64,000 nucleotides of DNA from contig JAPFFF010000011.1 of NCBI GenBank assembly GCA_039105265.1, positions 3,286,001 to 3,350,000 on the forward strand, written 5' to 3'. The position numbers and the translations under genes are program-made. This document shows, in pieces, positions 1 through 11,643 of the stretch. The notes under the pieces are model-generated. The model ran no database searches and was not told the origin of the DNA. It saw nothing but the letters and a program-made list of their open reading frames with translations. Numbering within the stretch: the stretch's first letter is position 1; the number at the start of each line of letters is the position of its first letter. Origin of the DNA: Tritrichomonas musculus (Eukaryota; Parabasalia; Tritrichomonadida; Tritrichomonadidae).

Positions 1-564
1 ATTTAATTTCCATGTAATAAAACATGGATTATTTATAGACTTAATCGTCAAAGTACTTTTATTTTTAATCATTTATTAAATACTTCAGCATTAATATTTT
101 TTTATTAAATATAATTCATTATGACTAATATTTATTAGTAAATATTTGTTTTTTCTCACTAAGCTTTCTGTTCTTATAATTTTACACAAAAAATTAAGAG
201 ATCATTCATTTTTTGAATAACTAAACCACATGATTTTGAATGTTTTATAAAAACAGTATTATTTTCTCTACCTGCTGATTATCTATACAACTAGTATTGA
301 AAAATTATCATATGCTGTTTTTTAGCCTGATCTTTTTTTAAACTTTAATATTTTGAGAATTATCTATTATTAAGTCGATATTTGATATTCTTATAATGCA
401 TACATAGGACAAAAAATGATTTTTTTCCCCGCCCCTTATGAAATGATATCTTAATCTATTTAATTTAATGATATAAATGCATTATCAAATATAAAAAATT
501 AAAATATTCTTTGGATGAAAATAAAAATTTAATAAGAATGAAGAAAAAAAAATATTTATATGCA
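1..564. other. AT-rich intergenic stretch
   Basis: I see no open frame, RNA gene or repeat structure here. It lies downstream of the leftward PDI-like gene, so part of it is probably that gene's 3' flank. Confidence 0.6.
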
Positions 565-1584
565 TTATAATTCATCCATCTTTTGTCTGTTAATCCATTT
601 TCCTTCTCCATTCAATACATGCTCGAGAGTAATTTGTAAATCACTAATTTTTGTAGAGACGAAAGCGTCTTTTCTTGGATTATAAATCCATGCACCTTCA
701 TTTTTGTTCATGAAATCAAATGGGAAATCGCTTTTTCCGAGAATCCAATTTAAGTGTGACTTTGAAAATGTTTTCCTGAGGGTTTCTATTTCTGCTGTTG
801 GCTTTGCTGCTTTGACAACAACACAATATTTGTGTGATCCAATACAAATATCATCAAAATTTTTTGGGCTACCGTACGATGGTATAGATTGAGATTGATC
901 ATTTTCTGTAGAATCTTGAGCATTTCCTGATGTAGAGAAGAAGTAATTATCAACGGTTTGAATTACATCCTTATAAGAGAATCTACCATGATACCGTTTA
1001 AATTGCGTACTATTGGAAAAAAGAATAGATGGAGCCACACTTACACCAAATGGGAAGAAATAATTTGGATTTTTGCAATACCCAACACGAACGTTCTTAC
1101 CAGAATAATAACTTGCTACTGAACGCCACATTACTGGGATCTTATTACTTTGATTGAATAGAATAATTGTCGGGGTTCCTGTGCAATCCTTCCATGAAAG
1201 ACTTACATCTTGAACAAGATTAGGAACCATAGAAAAGGCTTTCTTTATAATGTCACGTGTTTCAATCTTACCAGTGTAAGTAATGTTTTTCTTATTGTTG
1301 TACATTTTAATCGTTGGAAAAGTTTCAATTTTTTCACCTTTAATTATTGCTTTCTGTTTTGTTGCGTTTACAATACCAAACTTGATGTCCATTGACTTTC
1401 TTGAAGATAATGAAAATTTAGATAAGATATCGCCATTCTTTTCTGCATTGTTTGGTTCATAAAATAAGATAACCCATACATCATTCTTCTTACGATGAAC
1501 AACACGAGTATCAAAAGTCAGTTCATTCAAATATGGTATATCATCAGAAAAGGCTAATTTGAATAAAGCAAGAAGAAAATACAT
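565..1584 (-). CDS. PDI-like ER thioredoxin-fold protein without CXXC
   Basis: 339 aa. A hydrophobic N-terminus (residues 1-12) looks like a signal peptide, and the last four residues are MDEL, a KDEL-type ER retrieval signal, so the protein should sit in the ER lumen. Residues ~30-115 follow a thioredoxin fold: a beta strand ending in FYEP at 41-44, then a strand with TFPTIKMYNN. Where protein disulfide isomerases carry WCGHC this protein has NNAEKN (45-50), so a redox role is unlikely. A second thioredoxin-like unit at ~130-215 includes PTIILF and a VSVAPSILF segment. By analogy with redox-dead PDI members a chaperone or substrate-binding role is likely; that is inference. Start is the only ATG that places the signal peptide at the N-terminus. 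Confidence 0.7.
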   Translation of the reverse strand: MYFLLALFKLAFSDDIPYLNELTFDTRVVHRKKNDVWVILFYEPNNAEKNGDILSKFSLSSRKSMDIKFGIVNATKQKAIIKGEKIETFPTIKMYNNKKNITYTGKIETRDIIKKAFSMVPNLVQDVSLSWKDCTGTPTIILFNQSNKIPVMWRSVASYYSGKNVRVGYCKNPNYFFPFGVSVAPSILFSNSTQFKRYHGRFSYKDVIQTVDNYFFSTSGNAQDSTENDQSQSIPSYGSPKNFDDICIGSHKYCVVVKAAKPTAEIETLRKTFSKSHLNWILGKSDFPFDFMNKNEGAWIYNPRKDAFVSTKISDLQITLEHVLNGEGKWINRQKMDEL

Positions 1585-1798
1585 TTTTAAAAATTATATT
1601 GTTGCAGTGTGTGATGTGACCAAAATAAATTGTTTTCTTTTTTGAATGCATATTTGGCCATTTAATACAATTGATAAAAACAAATGAAAAATTTATATTC
1701 CTCAATTTTCAATTATGAAATAGAATTTGAAAAGAGAAAAAAAATATATCTAAAGGTCTATTTATTTATAATCTATTCTAATAATAAACAATAAAAAT

Positions 1799-4700
1799 TT
1801 AAAAGAATTTGATATCAAATGTTTGCCTGTCTTTGAGGATTTGGCTTGGAGCCATCATTACAAAAGGAACTTGACCTCCAACGTATGTAACAACTTGTCC
1901 ATTTTGTTGAGCATTAATCATTCCATCTTTATAAACAAAATGTTGGTTATGTCTTCCATGGAATGGGAACATGTATAACGGAGTTCCCTCATTTGGATTG
2001 AAATTATATTGGTCAGCAACGTCCCAAACCATTGAATCTCTAACAATTGAATTAATAACAGTATCATCATTTTCTTTACCAAATGTGAATTGCTGATATT
2101 GATCATGCTCAACGTTTGATTTGGCAAGGTCAATTTTCAATCCAGCTGAATTTAAAAATGTTTTTTCATCTTTAACCAAAGTTAATGCCAAAGTAATTTT
2201 CTCATCATTAATTTTGGTAATTCTATTAACATCAATTTTTTGTCCATCATTATAATCTGATTTGTTTAAAGTCATTGTTAAACCAATGTTAGATTTTGGA
2301 TAATTCCTATTGTTACCATCAATAGGATTCCCTTGTTCTTTAGCTTTTTTCCAAGATTCTGTTAATGCTTTCGATAATTCTTCGCATTCCCATTCAGCTC
2401 TGATTCGAGCATCTTTCCCCGCTTCAATATCATCTGGTGAATTCTTCTTTGTTGATTGTTTCTTTTGATTTGTATATTCAATTCTTTTAATAAACTTTTA
2501 GCTTCAGACTCAGCGAACACCAAAGCACGTCCCAATCTTTCGGCCTCTGTTTCTGCTATCAATAAAGCTTGTTGATTTTTATATTCATTTCTTTTGCATT
2601 TCTTTGAGCTTCAGATAAAGCATTCAACAATTGTATTGCTTCTTGATTGGCCTTATTTTTGGCCTCATTTAATCGTGCGGCTTCTTGTTCTGCTTTTAAT
2701 TGAGCATTTTTATGAATTTTAATTTCAGCTTCTGCCATTTCATTTACATGTTTTTGAGCTTCTAATTCAGCCTCAATTTTTACTCTTTCTTCTCTTTCAA
2801 GATTCATTTTCATTTCATCTTTTTCTTTTTCTTCTCTTTCAAGATTCTTTTTCATTTCAGTCTTTTCTTTTCCTTCTTTATTTTTCTTTGCTTCAGCTTC
2901 AGCTTGAAATTTAGCAATATCTAATTGATTAGATTTCATGATGATTGACTTATGTTGATCTTGAATTTTTGCCTGATTTGCTTCAACAACAGCTTTTTCA
3001 TGTAACTCTTTAATGGCGTTTGCTTCCTCTTCTGCCTTTGATTTAGCAATTCTTAATGCAGCTGTATTTGAAAGAGCTCTATTAAGAGCCTTCCTATTTT
3101 GTGCAGACTCATTGATTGCTTTTATTTTTTGTTCTTGATGAATTGCAGCTTTATTTTCCAAACGTTTCAAAGCAGCCTGAACTTCTCTCAATTCTGATTG
3201 AGCTTTGAGTTTTGCTTTTTTATCGGCTTCTGATTGAGATTCAGCTTTCTGTTTAGCTTGCTTGAATTCTACTGCTTGTTTTTCATCTTTTTCCTTAGCA
3301 ATTCTTAATGATGAAATTAATGAAGCCGTTTGACAAATTCTTATATCTTTCTTCTTTCAATTCTTCTTCGGCATCTTCTTTTGCAGCTTTGAGGGCAATA
3401 AATTCACGTTTAAGCTTGATTAATTCATTTTTCAACTGATTCTCAATTTGATCTTTTTTGTTTGCTTCAAATTTGTCATTTTCTGCATTTTTGAAAGCTT
3501 TTTGCTTTGTTTCTTTTTCATGTTCAACTTCAGCTTGGGATTTTTCAAGAGCTTTTTTGAATGATGCTGCATTTGCTTCTGATTTTGCTTGTGAAATTTT
3601 CAATGACTGAATTCTTCAATGAATTTTTGTTTTCTTCTTGTTTTGCAGCAATTTTAGCAGCTGTAAGTTCAAGTTCTTCCTTGATTGATGCAAGATTAGC
3701 ATCTGAATTAGCTTGATTAATTTTCATTGATTGTAATTCTGAAATTGCTTTCTCTTTTTCATTGATTGCAATTTCAATATGTTTTTGGTATGATTCAACT
3801 GTAGCTTTTGTTGCTTGAAGTTCTTGAGATAATTTTGAAGAAACTGACTCATAATCATTTGTGCTTTTAATTTGCTTTTCTGAATCTGATAATGATGTTT
3901 CTGATTGCTTTCGATATTTTTCTGATTCTGAAGGTAATTGAGTAAGTCGATTTTTTTCTTGACTAATGAATTTCTCTGAATTCATTAATTTTATTGATAT
4001 TTCTTCATTATTTGCTTTACTATAGATAATTCTTTTTTTAATTGTTCAGTTTCATTCATATATTTAGATTTGAGGATTTCAAGCTCTTTCTTATTTTGAT
4101 TGATATCTTCATTTTTTTGGTTCTGTTTTATTTTCAGAATTAACTATTTGGCTCGAATCTGTTGGAGACTCAGCGTCAATTTTACTGTTTAACAAATTTT
4201 TAATCTTTTCTTGATTAATATTGTAATCTGCAACTGAGGTTAATTCAAATTTTGAAACTTCATTGCTTATTTTACCATTATTGTTTTGATACATTTCTTT
4301 GGTACTTTCTTTTTGATCTGAATTTATTGGATGGCTTATGATGACATTGCACATTCATAATAGGGAGATGAAGCTCATGCTCAATATATGATCTAATATT
4401 TGCATTTTTAGCCGTTGAAAGTTGTGTCAAAAGCGTTGTTTCATCAACTTTATTGTCATATTTAAAAATTTCTTCAGAATCAACAAATACATGAATATTA
4501 AGTTCATTCATAACTTTTTCTGCAAGTTCAATATTTGTTTTTGAATCTTTTGGATTTAATGAAAAGTAATTAATTTTTTCAGGAGCATATGAATTTAACA
4601 AAGCACAAAGCATTAATCCATAAAAAGAAATATCTTTGATATATGGATAATTTGATAATCTTTCATTGGCCCATTGCATTATTGCTTGTTTGTGATTCTT

Positions 4701-5110
4701 TGTAGAAAACACAGATTTTGCATTATTATTTTTGAATGAATTATTAGAATCTAGAATAACTGCATTTCTAACAGTATAAAATAAAATTAATGACCAGATT
4801 AATCCAAGAATAAGTTTTTCGTTATTATCACTAATATCTTTTCCCGAAATACCTATGAGTTTAACACCATATCTATTTTCTCTTTAGGTTGCCTTTTCCA
4901 TGAACGAATTGCCTTTTTCCCTGTTAATATTATTGCTAGTTCATCTAGTGCAAAGCCATTAGATAAATCTTTTGTTATGTTTTGAATTGATACTCACTCA
5001 AAAATGTGTGAACCAAAAAACGTGTTTCTTTGTATTTTTTTTGGGTTTGAGATATATTTATAATCTATATCTTTTGGCCATTCTAGCACAACATTAAACC
5101 CAAAAAAATA
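1799..5110 (-). pseudogene. Decayed tandem calponin-homology / coiled-coil / beta-trefoil protein
   Basis: Read leftward, pieces of one protein follow in order but in changing frames. First is a calponin-homology (CH1) segment around 5090-4870 (LSNGFALDELAIILTGKKA) with an in-frame TGA near 4998 and an apparent deletion near 4865. One open frame from ~4860 to 4278 then contains the CH1 end (KLILGLIWSLI) and a CH2 domain (QAIMQWANERL, LCALLNSYAPEKINYFSLNP, LTQLSTAKN), as in alpha-actinin/fimbrin actin-binding regions. A long charged coiled coil follows in at least five frame segments (4354-2362). The last 158 residues (2275-1799) look like a beta-trefoil, ricin-type domain (PLYMFPFHGRHNQHFVY). 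About eight breaks. Trichomonads have many CH/coiled-coil cytoskeletal proteins; this copy appears dead. Assembly error is an alternative only if the breaks vanish on resequencing. Confidence 0.7.
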
Positions 5111-6223
5111 TTCATAAAAAACATAGATTAAAATAATCATTAAAATCCACTTTTTGAATGCACTATTAACCAATAAATATTAATATCTTATGATAAAAAA
5201 GAGGAAGAATAATAAAAACATTATTTTTAATTTTGAAACAATTAATAAAGTAATATTATATCTTAAACACATTTAAACGCAGAATACTTATTGACTTATG
5301 TCTCGAACACATTTTTTTTCTCGTTTTTTAGTTGACACATTTTTGAGTGACTGTTGATCGTCCTTTTAATTGATAATTAATCCATCTAGTAAAAACCTTT
5401 TTTTGAAGGGGAATCCATCCATCATTGACTTTTGTAAGTACATTCATTATTGATATATGCTAAAAATGAAATGATTGAATAATAGATTTTACTTATGCAT
5501 TTTTTTGAAATTAATATCTCATTTATAAATAATTTATATAATTTTCAAACAAAAAGTTTGAAATTTCATTTTTTTTCAATAAAAAATATTTTTCAATATA
5601 AATTCAATTAATCTCTCAACTTCATAATAGCCAAGTAACAGTGATAGAAAAACATATCTTCATTTTGGTATCAACAGAATTCATTTCACAATTCATTACC
5701 TTTTGATTCAAATACTGAGATGAAGATCATTATTACATCATTTTTTCATATTTTTTCAAGATAAAAAAATTATAAACGTATTATTTTAGTTTAAGTTGAT
5801 AATGATTTTTATTATAAGCACTCACTAATAAACAAGCATTCACAAGTATTTTATATATTATCAATCATTCTTTTTGTTACTTTCTAGCAAGAAAAACTAA
5901 AATCATCATCATAATTTAAATTAATTATTAGCTAAATTGAAATAAAATGCGCAATCCGGGTGAATAGCAATAAATATAGAATGTATCTCTTATAATAAAA
6001 TGACTCCTTTGTGATTTTGAAAGAATATAATATCAAATATTAATAATATTAGCGAAATTTTGAAATTTGCGTAATTAAATGCTTTAAAATAATAAAATGA
6101 TGGTGTAAAAAATACTTTTGGTTGATTGTTTATTTAGTAGGTGCTTAAAATAAAGACCAAAATCGAATTAAAAAAAAAATCGTTTATAAATGAAAAAAGA
6201 ATGAGTAGATACAAATAATGCTA
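5111..6223. other. AT-rich intergenic stretch
   Basis: No open frame or RNA gene seen. It separates the decayed CH-domain gene from the inverted-repeat element that starts at 6224. Confidence 0.5.
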
Positions 6224-8055
6224 TAGTAAGACGATAAACGAGTAAACATCAGAAAAACGGGTCGACATCGTAAACTTTTTCATAAGATCACACTCAAATA
6301 TTTCATAAAGATGTTCAAAAAAGAGTAGGTCAACTAAACCGTCCTGATAAAAAAACTTATATATAGCATTATGATATTTTTTTTATGATTGTAAATATTA
6401 TATAAACTATAAATTTTTTATAAAATCTTAAACATTTTTAATTTGTGTATTATTTTTTGAGATATAATGATTTTATAAATTGAATTGAGTTGATAATATT
6501 TAAAATTGAATTAAAGAGATTTTGATTTTAATATCTTAAAAAAAAAATGATATTAAAGAAAATTATTAGTTTTAAAATAATAAATTTATGTTTAATTATA
6601 TAAAAAATAGGATTTTTAAAAATATTACAAAATTTTACATACTAATTTGAAATACTGAATAAACAAGAGTAAAGTCAATAATCTTTGATTTTTATGCTAG
6701 TTATCTGATAACTATTTGACTGAAAGAGACTTTCTTGATTTAACGTTGTTTAAAATAAAGTAAACACATTATTAATAAAAAAAATACATTTTTCTAAAAA
6801 TTCAGCAGTCAAATCCAAATATAAATTGTCCATATCAATTTACTACATGTTTTCCAAATAGTATTATAATATTGCGCAAAAAATTTGGGCCAGTTTTTTA
6901 AAAATTGGATTTTAACATTTTCGTTAATATTATCTAAAGATTTTCAATATCTTATTTGAAATAATTGAAGTAATACATTGATTAAATTGTATGATGTTAT
7001 GAAAGGTTTTTAAAAAAAAAACTATTTTTTTCTTAAAATTTATCAGTCAAAACCATTAGCCACAATTTTATGGAAATTAATACCATTTATATAATACAAT
7101 AATTATATATAGTTATAAAAATTTGGGCCAGTTTTTATATAAATTAATTTGAATTTAAAATAAAGCTCTCTTGAAAATTTGAAATAAATAATTTTAATTT
7201 TGAGAGGAATATTCATAAACAAATAAAAACAAAAATTTATCAACAGATTAATGAAGATATTTAGTATAATTAGTATTTTTTTGTTTATAAAACTCGAATT
7301 TAATACAATACCTTTAAAGCAAAAAAATGAGGACTTTTTTAAAATGAAAATGCTTTAAGCATTGTTTTTTTTTTATTATTAACAAATATATTGTATGATA
7401 TTTTCAATTTTTCTTAATGTTTATAAAATAATTATTTTTTTTTCATATATTTACACTTCTCAAAAAAATCATATAAATTAACTTTTGATTAATTATAAAA
7501 TAAACAGCATTGAATTTTATTTTATGATATTTTATATATATATCAAATATTTAAGTTTTTTTTAACAATTAAATAAAACATCGATGCACATTTTTATGTT
7601 ATATATAATATAATATAATATTCTTTTAAATTATTCTGTCAATATATTTATCTATCTCTATATAATTCGAAAAATAATTAAAAAATAATAATTATATTTT
7701 TTTATTATTTTAATATTAAATATAACTATATATTAATATTTAAAATAAATTATATTTACATAAAACAACATTAAGATTGAGATATTTTGAATTAATTGGA
7801 AATAAAAAAAATATTGAAAAAGTTCAGTTGACCTACTCTTGTTCAAAATTGAATGAAAAATGATATTGAAAAGGCTCTCAAATATAACTCAAATATCTTT
7901 TTAAAAAGTTCAAAAAATTTTTAAAATTTTATAATGTCTACCGGTTTTTGAATAAGAATCATAGAAAAGTATTCAGAGTATTTCTATGAGTTTAATGAAA
8001 AAGTTGACGATGTCGACCAGTTTTTCGTGATGTCGACCGGTTTATCGTCAAACTA
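6224..8055. mobile_element. Non-autonomous TIR transposon (TA target)
   Basis: Imperfect inverted repeats ~110 bp long bound this 1.83-kb stretch. The left end (TAGTAAGACGATAAACG...) and the reverse complement of the right end (TAGTTTGACGATAAACC...) align with shared blocks GACGATAAAC, GTCGACATCGT(A/C)AACTTTTTCAT and AGAGTAGGTCAACT. Both ends are flanked by TA (6222-6223 and 8056-8057). Each end holds a short motif around (G/T)CGACATC that is repeated, clearest at the right end, resembling double transposase-binding sites. Inside there is no open transposase frame; TTTGGGCCAGTTTTT occurs twice (~6886 and ~7125). The ends have diverged, so the element is old. The superfamily is inferred as Tc1/mariner/pogo from the TA target only. 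Confidence 0.55.
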
Positions 8056-8199
8056 TAATTGTATAATTTTGAAAAGATTAGTAAACATTTATTGCTATTT
8101 ATAACATTATAGGCACGAATATGTGAAGAAAAATCTTATATACATTCTAAAAGAAATTCGACACTTAAGTCAAAAACAATATGACAACTCTATTCTAAA

Positions 8200-9519
8200 A
8201 TGTCTTATCAATCTTTCATATTGAAAAAGTTCAATATCAAAAACTCGACATCACCTCATCAAAATTTTAGAATAAAATATTTAATTTGTACAAACAAGAT
8301 GAGTGCGAAAACATTTTCTGCAGAAGACTGGTTTGAACATTATATGGGATTTGCTGAATCATATGATTCTGTTACAAATAACTTGTATGTTGAAGAATTA
8401 AAAGATCATTCTGAATTAATTAATAAAGTGACAAACAAACGTTATAATTGTGGACGTTTTCTTCTTCGTGATATTTCATCTTATGAATATCTATTTTCAA
8501 AAAATGAATCTTTTCGAAATAATGGCCATCTTAATATAATTAGAGGAAATGGAAGTAGATCATCAAGATTCGACTTGATAGATGTTCTTCAACATCAAAA
8601 TGTTGATGAATTTGAAGGATCTACTTTTCTAGCTTGTTCTAATTTCAATTGTCTTGAATTTCCTCACGCAAATTGCAATGCAAAGCATGGGATTTCTAAT
8701 TATGCGGTAGATATGACGCAAGGGCCAATTTTGCAGACAGCCACATTGCCATGTACAATTTATAGAAATTATTTTGTTAAGCATAAAAAGATACAATCAA
8801 TCACAAATGATATCAAATATGATGAATCTATAGCAAATTATTTTATTGACATTAATTCAGATTCTAATGTTTACTATCAATCAAATGAACAAGTAGACAA
8901 TACATATGTATATCAAGGCCAAGTTGACTATGAATTAAATCTTTTGGAAAGAACTCCAATTCCAGTACGCCATGGAAAAGCTGTTTTAGATCGTGATAAT
9001 CAGAATATAACAAATAATAAGTTATTTAAAAATTTTGATTTTACAAATGAAAATGCTTATCTAATTGGTGTTCATCAAAATTGTCAGGTTACAACTAATA
9101 GAGAATATAATTGGACATATATTGATACATTAGACCAAAACAAAATTGTGCATCAGGTTTTTGCATCTACTTTGAGCCTTGGTGGTTACGCCACTAAAAA
9201 TGAAGAAAATATTAAAATTATGAACAATATACTAATCAATGAATATAAACTCACAATTTTGGCCGCATGGGAAAATTCTCTTCAGTATCCCAATCATCCT
9301 GGATCGAATAAGTGTGTCCTTTCTTTACTTGGCAGTGGATCATTTTCAAATCCAATTCCAGCAGTAGCCTCTGCGATCATTGCTAATAAAGATTTAATTA
9401 TAAAGAGTGGTCTCGATGTATATATAATATGCTTTATTGATGATATCTTCAATAAAGTTGATGAAGTTGTTCATGGTGTTGTTTTGGAAACAGGTGGGAA
9501 AATTATCGATGCTCGCTGA
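8200..9519 (+). CDS. Unrecognised protein, possibly macro/PARG-like fold
   Basis: 439 aa, no signal peptide or membrane segment. A second in-frame ATG at 8299 (MSAKTFSAEDW) is an equally good start, giving 406 aa; the first 33 residues look weakly conserved. Two blocks look functional: residues ~145-190 with FLACSNFNCLEF followed by VDMTQGPILQTA and TIYRNYFV, and residues ~320-430 with VHQVFASTLSLGGYA, ILAAWENSL and SLLGSGSFSNPIPAVASAI ending in a strand DVYIICFID. The alternation of a 'FxxxNFNxxEF' strand-loop, a glycine-rich LLGSGSFSNP loop and a terminal hydrophobic strand recalls the macro/PARG superfamily that removes ADP-ribose, but I cannot verify this. It stands alone between a transposon and an ATPase gene. 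Confidence 0.6.
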   Translation: MSYQSFILKKFNIKNSTSPHQNFRIKYLICTNKMSAKTFSAEDWFEHYMGFAESYDSVTNNLYVEELKDHSELINKVTNKRYNCGRFLLRDISSYEYLFSKNESFRNNGHLNIIRGNGSRSSRFDLIDVLQHQNVDEFEGSTFLACSNFNCLEFPHANCNAKHGISNYAVDMTQGPILQTATLPCTIYRNYFVKHKKIQSITNDIKYDESIANYFIDINSDSNVYYQSNEQVDNTYVYQGQVDYELNLLERTPIPVRHGKAVLDRDNQNITNNKLFKNFDFTNENAYLIGVHQNCQVTTNREYNWTYIDTLDQNKIVHQVFASTLSLGGYATKNEENIKIMNNILINEYKLTILAAWENSLQYPNHPGSNKCVLSLLGSGSFSNPIPAVASAIIANKDLIIKSGLDVYIICFIDDIFNKVDEVVHGVVLETGGKIIDAR

Positions 9520-9870
9520 TATTATCATATATTTCTTTTTAAAAAAAGAAATATATATTCAGAATGTATTTACTTTATACAATACTTATTTTTAGCTTGT
9601 TTTATTCGCTAGTAATTTGAATTTTATATCATAAATAATATTATAGCTTCATCGCAACATATTATCAAGTGCAATCATCATGATATTAAATTTTGAATGA
9701 ACTTTTTAAAAGATATGAAAAAGTTCAATAATAAATAAAAGACTAATTATACACATTTTTAATTCAAGTATTGATATGCTTATATTTTTTTATATAAAAA
9801 TAAATAAATAAAAATATTAATCGTTTTCAATGTGAAATTTTTTGAGATGAATATTTTTTATTTTTATAAA
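9520..9870. other. Intergenic stretch
   Basis: AT-rich spacer between two rightward genes. A hairpin just after the upstream stop (9532-9554, TATTTCTTTTTAAAAAAAGAAATA) could mark a transcript end. Nothing else seen. Confidence 0.4.
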
Positions 9871-11232
9871 ATGACTGAAAAAATGGAAGACGATTTAACT
9901 AAGAATCCCGAGTCTGTTCAAATTGAGCAAGTTCAAAAAGATCAGAACTCGAATTTAGAAAATTCAGATGGAGCAAAATCAGAAAATTCTTCAAATGTTT
10001 CGCAATCACAAACTTCAAGCTCGTTTAAAAACATAGTAATCATATTTATATGCGTTCTTATAATTTTTATATTGATTTCTGTTATTCGCTCACTTCGTCG
10101 CCCAAAACCACAAGATTTACCCATCCCATATATATTCAATACAGATTTCTATAACTTTCTCTACAAATTTGTTGAACAGCCTGTTCACAAAGAAGTTCTT
10201 ATCATTCATGGTCCAGCAGGTATTGGAAAAACGAGAGGTCTTAATCAATTTATCGACATTTTACTCGAGAATAACAGGCTCATTTTCCACTTTGATTTCA
10301 AAATTTTTAGCCCATTTGCTTCACTAGATGACTTTGTCCATTATCTTAAAGCCTCAATTATCTCTTCTTTTACTAAGTTTCAAGGGCATCAAATAAATGT
10401 TCCTGATTATAAAATTGTTGCATCATACATTGAATCTCATGCAACAATCGATGGCCCACTTACGACTGTTAAGCAGTATTTCCGTGATTCAAATTATCAA
10501 AAAATGCTCGACTCTTTGATCACTATAATTGAAAGAATTCGCCAAAATCCAATGAACTCCTTGACTGTCTTCTTTTCTTGTCTTGAAGAACTTTCTATAT
10601 ACAAACCTGTTTTAATTGTAAACAATATTAATAATCTTGCAAATTCAAATTGCAAACGAATCCGGCAATTTAGAAAAGCGTTTTGGAGAGTCTCAGAATT
10701 GTATGCAGATGATTTTCAGACTCTTCCCATCATTGTCGAGATATCAAACGAGTCATCTCTAATCGATGAAGCAATACCTAAAAGTTTAGATAAATTTAGA
10801 ACTTTTCGTGTAGATGAATTTTCAGATTCTGAAGCACGCTCTTTACTTGTTAAGAAAAAAATATTTACCAAAAAAGTTTATCAACAAATAACAGAAAAAG
10901 TTGGTCATCATGGGCAAAGTTTTGCTACTATATATGATATGATAAAGGAAGGAGTTGAACCGCAAGTTGCGTGTGCAAGACTTTATGGCCATACAAAAAA
11001 TTTATTAATGAGAATCATTGAAACCAATACTGAATTTGATTCTCGGAGCAACAAATTAGCATTTCTCAAGCAGTTAAGTTCATCGAGCATTCTCCCTTTA
11101 TCATTTAATCCATCTATTTCTGCAGAGTTGTTAAAATGGAAGGTTATTTCATTGATTAACGAAACTCATTGCACATTTCCGAACAAGCTCATCAAAAATG
11201 TAGCAAGTGAATTATTGTCTTCTTTACGTTAA
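9871..11232 (+). CDS. Membrane-anchored P-loop ATPase (STAND/AAA-like)
   Basis: 453 aa from the ATG at 9871 (MTEKMEDDLTKN); another ATG at 9847 is in frame. A charged N-terminal tail is followed by a single membrane segment (~residues 49-68, IVIIFICVLIIFILISVI) and a basic RRPKP stop-transfer. Walker A is IIHGPAGIGKT (~113-123) and a Walker B-like strand is PVLIVNNINNL. The layout resembles archaeal-type/STAND ATPases (KAP, Yme2-like) used in membrane-tethered regulation or remodelling. The ATPase should face the cytosol if the N-terminus is lumenal, or the reverse; the sequence does not decide. No sensor or partner domain is recognisable in the helical C-terminal part. Confidence 0.65.
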   Translation: MTEKMEDDLTKNPESVQIEQVQKDQNSNLENSDGAKSENSSNVSQSQTSSSFKNIVIIFICVLIIFILISVIRSLRRPKPQDLPIPYIFNTDFYNFLYKFVEQPVHKEVLIIHGPAGIGKTRGLNQFIDILLENNRLIFHFDFKIFSPFASLDDFVHYLKASIISSFTKFQGHQINVPDYKIVASYIESHATIDGPLTTVKQYFRDSNYQKMLDSLITIIERIRQNPMNSLTVFFSCLEELSIYKPVLIVNNINNLANSNCKRIRQFRKAFWRVSELYADDFQTLPIIVEISNESSLIDEAIPKSLDKFRTFRVDEFSDSEARSLLVKKKIFTKKVYQQITEKVGHHGQSFATIYDMIKEGVEPQVACARLYGHTKNLLMRIIETNTEFDSRSNKLAFLKQLSSSSILPLSFNPSISAELLKWKVISLINETHCTFPNKLIKNVASELLSSLR

Positions 11233-11643
11233 TAATGATTTGTAATCATTAATTGTTTTTTTAATTTTTTTTTGCTCATCTTAAGAAATATTAAAAATTA
11301 CCTTGAAATTATTTGTTGTTATTTTTTTCCCCTCTTAAATTAACTTTTAACGCATTCTTTTAAAAGTCAAATTGAATGTTTAAAATTTTGTATATCGATA
11401 TATCAATTAAATCATTTCAGCATATAGAGAAATCATAAAATACATATTTATAAATGTTAATGAATAGTTCATTATTAAATATATATGCTATCCATTATAA
11501 ATTTTTTACCTACTTTAAGGAATATTAAAAAAATAATTTTATAATGTCCAAAGAATATTTAAACATCTAAAGATTTACTCAATTTAAATAGAACCAAAGA
11601 AAACTACAAACACAACTGAGAACTTGGCCACTTAATAATAATA
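11233..11643. other. Intergenic stretch between convergent genes
   Basis: Shared 3' region of the rightward ATPase gene and the leftward helical-repeat gene. AT-rich; no further feature seen. Confidence 0.4.
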
